From: Saksenaea vasiformis B4078
Taxonomy: Eukaryota; Mucoromycota; Mucoromycetes; Mucorales; Saksenaeaceae
Direction: 5' to 3'
Assembly: GCA_000697055.1 (NCBI GenBank)
Contig: JNDT01002242.1
Location: 62,001 to 126,000, forward strand
DNA length: 64,000 bases
In this document: positions 12,802 through 23,102 of the stretch, one piece after another
Position numbering within the stretch: the first letter of the stretch is position 1
Layout: each line of letters starts with the position of its first letter
Translations under genes and position numbers: made by a program
The notes under the pieces: generated by a model
The model's input: only the letters and a program-made list of their open reading frames with translations
Database searches by the model: none
What the model was told of the DNA's origin: nothing

Positions 12802-13559
12802 ACACACACTCTCTCTTTTTACTTTTTTTTCTTATTTTTTAAACTGTAGACGATGTATATAATCCATTCTCTTTTTTTTTTTACCCTTTTTTTTTTATTT
12901 TTATTTGCAGGAAACCGGTGAAGTCGGATCCTTCTTCTTCGTTCTTCTTCTTCACTCCTAAAGATGGAGATCTCGATTTAAAAATAAAAAAGACGAAGTT
13001 TAACGTATGTGTATTACGTAAACTTGGAGGGGTTTTGCATTCAGGTGGATCCTATTTTTTTTTATTTTCCTTTTCCCTTCTTGTATGGACAACAAGGTCA
13101 TATGAGGACAGAATGGTCGCTTTCAACGTTGCGCGATCGTTTTCCATGACTGTGTTACGCTCCGCTTTTAAACACCGTATTTTTGGACACAAACGAATAG
13201 ATGAAGTAATTAAAAGAAAAAAAAATTCTGCAGCATCGAAGGAACTTGCATAAAAACATAAACCATATTAAAAAAAGAAAGAAGAAAGAAAAAAAAGACG
13301 AGGTTACTAGGAAAGAGAGATGAAATGAAAGCGGGCTTCCTTTTTTTTTTTTCGCTTTCTATTTTCCTGCTTTGCTATTTATAACCTCTTTCCATGGTGG
13401 CAAAAGAGCTGATTCCAGGGCACACAATGACTGTCATGCATTCTCTCAAAAAAACCCTATTTTTATTCTCAATTGAAATAGTGCTGCCAACCTGGAAAGG
13501 ATCAAACGTCTTTTTCTCTCCTTCTTTTTCTCTTTTGGTCTTCTTGACTCTTTTACTTC
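12802..13559. other. PMA1 3' flank and kelch-gene promoter
   Basis: Poly-T/poly-A rich. It holds a strong splice-acceptor-like sequence (long T tract then TTTGCAG, ending at 12910), which may belong to a 3' UTR intron or alternative last exon of PMA1. A pyrimidine-rich block precedes the next ATG. No other coding region seen. Confidence 0.4.
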
Positions 13560-16500
13560 ATGCCGAATATATCCGGAAAGAAATGGGCTTTTGTATTACT
13601 TTTGCTATGTATTGTTCGACTGACAACCGCTGCTTATAATGATTTTCCAAACACGTTGGTCGATAAAATGCCGTATGTAGCCGGCGCGGCGACGTTTGTA
13701 CGCGACAATGCTCTCTACCGTTATGGAGGAACCGGTCGAGGACAGGACTATAGCAACACTTTTACCAAGTACTCGATCACAGGCGATACGGTCAGTTTCC
13801 AAGAAGTTCCACAGCCCAGTCCAGGGCCCAGTACAGCCTATTCACAAGCAGTGATGTTACCAGACAACCAAACATTACTGCTGTTTGGAGGTCTGACACC
13901 CTCCGTACCTGTCAACGGATCGTTGCTGGTGGCGCGGTACCGCTTTGACACGTCGACGTGGTTACTTGCACCTACTATCGCTGACAACGGTACGTTGCCA
14001 ACCAACCGAAAATGGTTTACTGCCAACTTGGGTGTGGATGGCAAAGTTTATATTCTCGGTGGCGTACCAACGAACAATGGACCAACAAGCGAAGTGCAGG
14101 CGGGTAATGGGCACCTCCTCAACGACTTCTGGTCATATGATCCTATGTTGGGTCAGTTCCGCAACCTAACTCCGCCTGGTCAACCGCCGATGTGTTCCCA
14201 CAACGGAATCTCTTTCCAGTAAGTCTAATCTTTTTTTTTCTGTTACATGCATAGCGTTAAACTTTTTTTATTTTAGGAATGGTATCATTGCTTATCTTAT
14301 GGGCGCGTTTACTGGACCCAGAGGAAACGAATTGATGGACGCCGCACAAGTTCTTCTGTACAATATCCAGGCGAATGAATGGAAAAGGATGCCGCTAGGC
14401 GGCGCAAAGTTGCCAACCGGAAGAGCAAATGCCGACGCTATCCTTGGTAAGCAGCATTTTTTTTTTAGCGCCATGCGTACTCATTAAAAAAAAATACAAT
14501 ATTAGGGCCTGATAAGACGTCAATTATTATTTTTGGAGGTAACGGCACAAATAAAGAAAAAAAAATTTTATGGATATGCTAATATTCAAAGCCATCCAGG
14601 CGATTCCGCTACTCAAGTATGGAATACACAATTTACCAACCAGGTGGCAATTTTGGACACCAACACATTAAACTGGACAATCCCTACGCCACAAGGGATT
14701 TTACCGCGACGCCGTACATTTGCATCGGCTGGCCTAGTGAATAACACGCAAAATAATAAGCAGTATCTCATGATTGTTGGTGGTAAGTGAACCAAAACCC
14801 ATACAGGGACCCTGTAGAAGACACAAACTGATTTCTTAACACGCTTCGTGGTGTAGGTGCTGCTGGTGAAATATTTATGAACGACGTCAATCTTCTGAAG
14901 CTTCCTCAGAACGGTGATACTACCTGGAGCTATGAAACCAGTCTTTTCCCAGCCGTTGATGCGAGTTTGTTCAGTTCACTTAGTGGGGGTGCCATTGCAG
15001 GCATTGTGGTTGGTGCTGTTGTTCTGGCGACAATTATTATTATCTGTCTGTGGCGATTTTGGGCGTACATTCGATGGTTTATCCTGCGTCTCCATCACGA
15101 TATCTGGAAACCAAGGTAACGAAGGGAAACAGGGATCGTCGGATGACTTATGTATACTATTATATAGAACGGGTGAACCTCTGTGGGCAGAAACAACTCG
15201 GCTCCTGTCACAATTCCTTTTGTTTTTCTTGTTTGTGGCTTTTTTCGCATTTGTCATCTACCAAGTTCTGCACAGTCCAAATTCAACGATTACGATCAGC
15301 GAGCCGACAGCATTGGTGCAAACACCGGGTAAGCTATCAGATCGAAAGGGCGGAGGAGGTTCTTTTTTTTTTTTTAAAAAAAAAAAACTTTCTTTTACTT
15401 ATGCGTTTTCAACAGACATCCGTTTTTGTTTTGATGGATGGCCGAATACTGCACAAACGCCTCTAGAGATGCTCCCACGCGTCAGCTGTATGACAGATGC
15501 TGGCGTATCTTGCAGTACTCATATCCGCTTTCTCGACATGAGCTACCATCAGCCCTATTTTGCAGACGAATTAGGGAGCGTTACGTGTCACCTGTACGCG
15601 CCTCCAGCAGATTTTAAGCTTGGCAGCGAGCTGAACGCTGATCCTAATACTGGAAGCAAACTGCTCTTCACTTTTTATGGTAATGCCAGCGTCCATGGTC
15701 GAGTTCACATGTCCGTGTATCCGCCGAAAATGGATCCCAACATGCAATACTACTATAACGATACGACGCAGCTCGTCAGTCCCCAGCAAAGCAATGCTTG
15801 GCTAACGAGTGATGGAAACGATCTCGGAGCCACCAACATCTATGATATTGTCCCTGCCACTTTCTCAACCATCAATTACCAAATCCAGAACCACCGCTAT
15901 CTTCAGAGCACTGGATGGAACTACGTCGGTTTCCTGCCAGTCCTCAACAACACACCGGAAATCGAAACGGACTTTCGACAAGAAGCACCCAACTACGCTT
16001 GGATCACGAGCGCTCCCAACATGGTCGGTAAGCTGTATGTGGTGCCCAAGGCATTCGTCAATGTGACGCTGCGGGAAACAAAGATCTATTCTCTTGTCAA
16101 CGCGCTTGGATTTATCGGAGGTGTGTTCGGTCTCTTTGTTGCGCTTCAGACATGGCTGTTTGGTTATCGTCCACGATCACCCTGGGGTATTGTTCATCGT
16201 TGGTCGGTTGGTGACATGCGTCGTTCCATCTCACGCGGTCTGCGATCCCGCTTTGATCTGTTGCATACACCTGTACCACTTGTGAACCCTGTCCATCGTC
16301 GTTTCTCAATGCTGAATATCAAGAGCTATGGTAATGCGACAGATCGAGACGAAGAGGATGGGGTGCTAAGCCCTATGTCCCCCAACGATAACGACGAGCG
16401 TCATCGCCTCGACCGTATGGAAGAGCGTATGCAGCTCATGGAACTTCTGTTCAAATCTTACTATATTGACGATGAAGTGTTCCGTACGCTGGACCGTGCA

Positions 16501-16719
16501 TTAAAGGATCCCGAACAGGGTGTACGCAAACGATCACAATCAAACGAAAAGTCTCGGAATAGTATGTCAAGGCTTCCTTTTATGAAAGGGACCGAGATGA
16601 ATACCCTTGGTCGGTCGAGCGACTCGGCGCCCTCATCACAATCAACACCTCCACCTGTACCACATCATGAGCCTGAACATCATGAGAACCAACCCTCTGA
16701 ACACAGATTACTCGATTAA
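13560..16719 (+). CDS. Kelch-repeat membrane protein with two extracellular domains and three TM segments
   Basis: Seven exons (13560-14218, 14277-14446, 14506-14538, 14600-14782, 14857-15115, 15168-15328, 15416-16719), phases agreeing, give 922 aa. A signal peptide (KKWAFVLLLLCIVRLTTAA) is followed by kelch-type beta-propeller repeats with paired glycines (LLLFGGL, VYILGG, IIIFGG, MIVGG). Then come a glycine-rich TM near residues 391-415, a short cytoplasmic loop, TM2 near 449-470, a second N-glycosylation-rich ectodomain (about 489-713), TM3 near 714-737 (LGFIGGVFGLFVALQTWLFG), and a long Ser/Pro/His cytoplasmic tail. Predicted topology puts both large domains outside or in the secretory lumen. 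The acceptor for exon 4 must be at 14599, not the AG at 14591, to keep frame. Function unknown; a cell-surface or wall-sensing role is only a guess. Confidence 0.85.
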
Positions 16720-16865
16720 TCCACATGACATCTTTTTTTGTTTAAAAGAAAAATGTAAACAGTTCCCTCTTCTCCCTTCCTCCGCCCCTTACATAACATT
16801 TATTTTCCCATGCATATTAATAAAAAACCGATCTTCGATGTTGAAAAAGTATACCTCTCTGTCTC

Positions 16866-17043
16866 TGTATATACATATATATATATAAAGATATTTCCTT
16901 ATCTCATGGTTGAACATGCCAAGAAAAGGAAGAAAAAAAATAACACAAATGGGAACTGTCTGTTCTTGCTATATGTATATATATATATATATAGAACGAT
17001 AAATATATATATATACACACATACATATATATATATATATAAT
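16866..17043. repeat. TA/TATG microsatellite
   Basis: Several interrupted (TA)n tracts with TACACACATACATA-type variants, lying between the convergent kelch and caleosin genes. Likely polymorphic and possibly within 3' UTR sequence. Confidence 0.8.
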
Positions 17044-17110
17044 CTAAGTAGTGCTGCTGTTTCTTTTTTCCTGTACCATTTACACAGGGATTTCGTGTTC
17101 CTAGAAGGGT

Positions 17111-18824
17111 TCATTCTTCGTCACGTAGACTAACCAGGGTAGATTGTGTCACCATCTGAGTTTGTGGGTCATGCAGCATTGTATAAATCAGCGTCCATTG
17201 TAATCGATGTACCATCCTATAAAAAGAATAAGTCAACTTTTTCTTTGTTCAGGTGCATTTTTTTTTACCATTGTTTGAGTTGCCACCATCGTAATGTATT
17301 ACTTTCATATGCACGCATGGCACGCATACCATCCCAAAAGCCGAGACCCGTAACATGATGGGACCGACGTCCATAGGTCCGGACAATGGCAACCATTCTG
17401 TCTTTGTTCTGCAAGAGCATGGGTGTCTGATAAGTCAGTGCATGGCAAATCTTATTTGTATAAATTGGCAACGTCAACAAATCCTTGACAGATCGATAAA
17501 AAAACGGAGATCGATAAGGAGACGTCAATGGTGATAGTCGAAGATGCATCACAATTGTAGCTGGGATAGCATATAACCAAGAATATCCCAATTCTCGTAA
17601 AGCTAAAAAAAAATATTAAAGTTAGCCGTCTGTCGATCCATGACGGAAAAAAAAAGAAAAAAGAAAAAAGAAACCTACATAGTAATGTATCCCAGAGGGT
17701 GATTTTCCCACTGTTGGTTTTATCGAAACGAGCCACACGTCTAACCAAATCGCGACGGTCACTGTCTCGAACTTCTTCGACTTCTTCTGGTGTGGGTGAA
17801 GGCATTTGTTCTAAAAAAAGAGACAATAAGGATGAACGCTTTATCTTCTCGGTTGACTGTTTCCCATTACCTTCTGGTCTCTCTGTTTGCTTTTGTTTCC
17901 TTGCTTCTCTTTTGACACTTTCATGGATGATTGTGTCTTCATCGTACACGGGATGTTGTGCCACCGCTTTTAATGCTGCAGAAGGAGGAGCATTTTCCAA
18001 GTTGCTGCTTGTGATATCAGCAAAACTTCTTTGTTGTTGTTGTCCTGTTAGATCTTCTTCTTGTTGTATTTCGACAAGATCCTGCATCTTGGCTATTTCG
18101 GTCATCATTTCTCGATCTTCTTTAGAAGCTTCGTGAATGGATGTTGCCTGACCTAGCCTGGGGAAGTGTTCGTGACTAAATTCGGGTGGCGACGGTTCCG
18201 TTTCTTTTTCTACAAGGGGGTGTTCTTCATGCGGCGGCGGCGGTTCTTTTGCGGCGATTTTAGCAAAACTTTGGGCGGGAGGAGGTAACGGAACTTTGAC
18301 TAAAAGAGGAAAACAAAGGATCAGGCTACTGGGGGAACCGGGTCTATTTTTTTTTTTTGCATTTCCTTACTTGAAGGAGCAGCCAACATTTCTTTTACAT
18401 CAGGTGTGGCTGACAACTGACTACTAGTAGTAGCAGTAGTAGTAGTAGTACTAGTCACGGATGGATTTGATTGAGATAAAGTAGGGAAGCCTTTGTTAGA
18501 GGTCACATCAGCAAAAGAACGATCGGGATGAGGGGGTGTTGTGGTATCTGTGGTGGTTGTATCGGATGACCTTAAAAGATCAGCCACACCAGCAGAAGTA
18601 GGTTCATCATTTTGGGTTTTTGATTGCTGCGGTGTGGGGAATTCTTCGGCTTCTTTTTGTTCATGCTTTACTATATCGGCAAATGTCGCCTGGTGTTTTG
18701 TCTCTTCCCAAGCACCTGGTCGATGATCAACCGATGTATTTGATTCAGATAATGGATCTTTTCCTACTTCAGCCCAAGAAGAGCCCAATGAACCATCATC
18801 TGTACGAGATTTTGATGATGCCAT
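17111..18824 (-). CDS. Caleosin-like protein with long disordered N-terminal region
   Basis: Caleosins are lipid-droplet or ER membrane Ca2+-binding haem peroxygenases. Four exons (18824-18371, 18299-17679, 17602-17269, 17216-17111), phases agreeing, give 504 aa. The caleosin-type domain occupies roughly residues 340-500: a degenerate EF-hand (FDKTNSGKITLWDTL), the hydrophobic Pro-containing segment (LGYSWLYAIPATIVMHLRL), SPFFYRSVKDLLTLPIYT, and an aromatic C-terminus. The His normally just before the EF-hand is replaced (RRVARFD), so haem binding is doubtful. The first 340 residues are low-complexity and contain five variants of an S/T-F/W-A-D/E-I/V motif. I start at MASSKSR because the upstream in-frame stretch is a CT/GA microsatellite. 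Divergent from the GNAT gene. Confidence 0.8.
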
Positions 18825-18862
18825 ATCTCTCTCTCTCTCTCTCTCTTTTTCTCTCTCTCTCG
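18825..18862. repeat. CT microsatellite
   Basis: (CT)n interrupted by short T runs, directly upstream of the caleosin-like ATG on the minus strand (GA-rich in the transcript). Probably 5' UTR or core promoter. Confidence 0.8.
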
Positions 18863-19450
18863 TATTATTATACTGAAAATTGTTCGTCAATTGTCGTCAA
18901 TTGTTTCGTTTTAGTAAAAAGAAAAAAGAAAGAAAAAAAAGCGAAACAGAAGGGAAATAAACGATTGGTTTCATTTCTTCCTTTCCCTACAAAGCAAACA
19001 ACAACGGAATCATGATGTCATTTATAAAATGATAACAAATTTGGTAATTTTCATGTTGACAGTAAAACAAGAAAACGGGATTCTCCTTGAAGTATGGGAA
19101 AAATGGGGAAATGGGTTGTTTAACAAAAAGGTAAAAAAAAAAGGTTACTGATGCCAGGTTTATTCATCTGGTGAAAGGAAAGAAGGAAAGACGATCGATT
19201 ATTACCCGTGACCTTTTGGATTATGCGCACTGACAAGCGGCTGAGGTTACTGTGAAACGATGCGCGTGTGAAACAATGCTTTGGGATATTCTCCTTGGGC
19301 GTGATTGACTCCCGTGAGGGTCCAGGCATTTAAAAAAATTCAATTCCACTGTTCTTTTTCCTTCTTCCTCCCCCGAAAATTTTTATAACTTTGAGAATAC
19401 CTTTTTACAAACAAGAAGCGAAATCAATCAAGTAGACATTACGTTACTTG

Positions 19451-20135
19451 ATGAGTACATCGCGCAACTTAAGTCTCCATTTACAAACACCTTCTCATTA
19501 TGCTCAACCAACCTTTCGAATGTTCAACTCCTCACCTCCACCAAAACGTACGAAAATTAAAGGGACTCAAACAACAGACGATCTCTTACGCGTTGTCCCG
19601 ACTCCCTTCGGAAAAACCTTTGATCCATCAATTATTGTACACAGAAAAGAATGCTGCATGTTTACAATCAAGTTGGATAAAAAGAATATAGGTAAATAAT
19701 TTACTTACTATGGGCTTATAAAATATATATAAGTTAACGCCTGTGGGCCAACTTAGCCGCCTTGTGCTATTTACCTACACCAATCCCAGGACTCATTGAA
19801 TTTAGTCACACCGTAAGGAGAAAACAAAACAAAACTCTTTCTCTCTCTCTCTTTTTATTTCCTTTTCTTATTGATTCTTGTTTAATATTTTGACAACGAA
19901 ATTTTTATAGGAGATTCCATTACCTTATCGAAATCTTGGTTTGGGAGATATGCTAGTCAAGCGGGCTTTTGACTGGGCAGAAGCATCCAATCTGAAAGTG
20001 GTACCAACATGTTCCTTTGTTCTGCGGCATTTAGAACGTTACCCAAGGACATGTGTTGTACGTAATGAACAAGAACAACAACAATCAATGATGTTGTATG
20101 AACAATCTGTAGAAAAGGAAAAATGTACAAAGTAA
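19451..20135 (+). CDS. NATD1-like GNAT-family acetyltransferase domain protein
   Basis: Small GCN5-related N-acetyltransferase of the NATD1/YjdJ type. These bind acetyl-CoA; the physiological substrate is generally unknown. Three exons (19451-19691, 19757-19812, 19911-20135), phases agreeing, give 173 aa. Seen: a non-conserved N-terminus, the beta-strand pair FTIKLDKKN..AALCYLP, a strand ending in IEFSHTEIPLPYRNLGLGD (the acetyl-CoA loop), helix MLVKRAFDWAEASNLKV, and the typical VPTCSFVLRHLERYP ending. The acceptor of intron 1 must be ACTTAG at 19756, since earlier AGs give a stop. The gene is divergent from the caleosin-like gene (626 bp between starts) and ends 216 bp before the kinase gene. 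Confidence 0.85.
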
Positions 20136-20351
20136 AAAGGAAAAAAAAATAAGAATCATTTCATAATCAAATCAAATAAATGTATAAGTTCAATAGTTAA
20201 AAAGGATCAAAAGAGGAGGTAACACAGGTCATCCTTTATCCGCCCTGGGTTCAACTTTCGATGCAGTAAACCTTTTTTTTCTATTTTTTGTCTTTTTCTT
20301 TTTTTTTCCTCTTCTTCCTTTTTCAACTTTCTTACTTCTTTCTTCATCTGT

Positions 20352-23102
20352 ATGACGGCTGCTACTGTTGCGCCTTCATGTCGGCGAAATGCAGAGGTCT
20401 TGACGAGACGACCATCTTCTATTCGATCATCGGAAGAAAGAAGAGCACCTATAAGATCATCTTCTTTACATCGTCATGCAAGTACTATTAGTAATGCAAC
20501 AACCCTTCAAACGGAACAAGTACGAAAAAGTCAGGAAAATTTAAACAGAAGACCATCCGAAAAACGACAAGCTGTACGTATTCAAAATTACATGATTTAT
20601 CGAAAAACCATTGGTGCTGGTAGTATGGGTAAAGTCAAATTGGCTGAATGTTTAACAGACAATGATGGTAAAAAGGTAACATTTATGTTTATCAAAAAAA
20701 AAAAAGATCAGATGAATTTCTCACACTGAATAAAATTGGTAGTATGCCGTGAAGATTATGCCAAAAATCGATCTTGCTTCAGCCGCTGCTAAAGAATCCC
20801 GATCAAGAGATCCAAAAGATACACCAAAAGAACGTGAACAACGCACTGTTCGAGAAATGGCAATCATGCAACTTTTACGACATCCTAATATTTGTCAATT
20901 GAAAGAATGGATTACGGATGGAGATCATTATTATATGTTTTTGGAATATGTCGATGGTGGTCAGTTACTGGATTATATTATCAGTCACGGCAAATTACGT
21001 GAAAAACAAGCTCGTAAATTCGCTCGTCAGATCCTTAGTGCGCTTGGTACGTTGAATTTTTTTTTTTTTACTATACCTGGTTGCGTTCATAACCTTGTTT
21101 TTATTTTATTTTATTTTATTTTATTTTTTTAAAAAAAAAAAGATTATTGCCACCGAAATTCCATTGTACATCGAGGTGAGTTACCACTTTGCACGAGCTC
21201 AGCGCGGCGACCGAAACTCACCATCCCCGCTTTCCTCATTTGGTCTCGCATCCGTTGGTTGCAGATCTCAAAATAGAGAACATCCTGATTACGCGTAACG
21301 AGGATATCAAAATCATCGATTTCGGTCTTTCCAACGTCTACTCTCCCTCACGTCTACTCAACACCTTTTGTGGTTCATTGTACTTTGCTGCACCCGAACT
21401 ACTGCAGGCAAAACAGTACACAGGCCCCGAAGTGGATGTCTGGAGTTTTGGCGTCGTCCTCTACGTTCTTGTATGTGGTCGAGTTCCTTTTGATGACACA
21501 AGACTGCCAGCCCTACATGCAAAAATTAAATCCGGTATTGTCGATGAGTATCCAGATCACTTGAGCAAAGGTAAAAGTGAGAGAAAGAGAAAGAGAAAAA
21601 AAAAGAGAGAGAGAGACATAGGCGCCTCTCATCATCTTTGTTTTCGTATAGATTGTGTTGATCTATTGACAAAACTATTCGTTGTCGATCCGAAACGAAG
21701 AATCACCTTGTCAGCCGTTCGCAGCCATCCATGGATGAATAAAAACTACGACGATCTCGTGGAAAATCATCTACCACGACGTCCACCGCTACAGACCATT
21801 GATATGGAGATTGTTGAAGGAATGCATGGCTTTGGTATGGGAAAACCTGAGCAAATTCGCCAACGTCTAGAAAGAATCATTGCATCAGATGCATATCAGC
21901 AAGCAGCTACCACCATAGAACAGAACTATCAGCAACAACACAACACCAATCAAGCCGCTAATCGCTCTCGATGGCGGCGTAGCTGGTCGAATAGGATAAG
22001 ACCACCACCACTCGATGATCCACAATCACTACCAGCCATGTACGATCCGTTTGTCTCGATCTACTACCTGGTTAAGGAAAAGAAAGAACAGGATGGCATC
22101 CTACCAAAACCTAGCGAAGAGGCTTTCTCCACATACCCTGCCTTACGCCGTTCCAGCAGCACATTGACGCAACGATCAGCGAAACTCGTACGAAGAAAGA
22201 CAGATCGCTCAACTGTTTCAGTAGAACGCTCTGGCAGCTTGCACTCGCCAATGCGCTCGAAAAGCGAACGTGCGTACGCGACCAATAACTTTTTGCAACG
22301 TAGTAAGAGTGCCGCCAAACGCTTGGGTGCTCTTCTGCCTTCCAACCGGATGAATGCAGAAGAAGAAGAGGAAGGAGAGGCAGTTCCACAGCGCGTTGAA
22401 CCTACTGCAAGTGTCTCCACCCCGTCGCAGAGCACACCGCCTGCCTCATGGCTTAAATCGGATCCAGCCAAACCACGTTCCTCCTGGCGTCATCTCTCGT
22501 TAAATCGCAACCAGAGCACGAAATTCAACACCACGCGTCCCTCTGTCGACGACCCCAATGCATCAAAGTCGTCATCACGCGACTCCGAGCGAAGCGGCCA
22601 TTCACAGCCTATGCCCAGTTTGGGGGCGCATCCGAAGAGTCTGTTTAACTTCAACCGTCGTCATCTCTTCCGCCTGGAGCCGCAACGGATGATGGAAGAT
22701 CTCACAAGTCTATTATGGCTGATGAACATTCGGGCCGATTTAGTAGAAGAACCCTTTACATTGAAATGCGAATGTGATTATCCAGGATGGACACGTTTCC
22801 TTCGCAAACGGACAGACACAGGTAGTCGCATTGATGGCGACAGTTTCTGGGAAGATTCCCGAGTCCAACCCCCACCCCCACCCCACGATATCCAAGATAG
22901 CGCTATTGCGAAAGAAACGCTACGATTTACCGTCATGATATATCAGGCCCGCTGGGCAGGCGGCCGCCTTGGACTCAAAATCATGGAGGCGGAAGATCAA
23001 ATAACCCATGCCACCACACACGCCAAAATCTATAGAAATCTGTACCATTGGATATTGTACGAACTCGGAAAAACCGTTCAATCACGTCAAGCAAAAACCT
23101 AA
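20352..23102 (+). CDS. KIN1: Kin1/Kin2-type (MARK/PAR-1) Ser/Thr protein kinase with KA1 domain
   Basis: Polarity and cell-wall kinase family; fungal Kin1/Kin2 act at the plasma membrane in exocytosis, septation and polarised growth. Five exons (20352-20675, 20743-21046, 21143-21175, 21265-21570, 21652-23102), phases agreeing, give 805 aa. Seen: glycine loop IGAGSMGKV, catalytic Lys in YAVKIM (residue 112), the C-helix region, HRDLKIEN split by an intron after the Arg, DFGLSN, activation loop [14 protein letters not shown], then a UBA-like segment, a long Ser-rich linker with RRSSSTL- and RSKS-type sites, and a C-terminal KA1 membrane-binding region (about 668-802, [12 protein letters not shown] ... 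[11 protein letters not shown]). Exon 3 is only 33 nt. A decayed copy of the 3' end lies at 26.1-26.6 kb. Confidence 0.95.

Noticed and set aside
14539..14599. Apparent frame break in the kelch gene at the AG at 14591
   Set aside because: Using the AG at 14598-14599 gives the kelch double glycine (IIIFGG then DSATQ) in frame.
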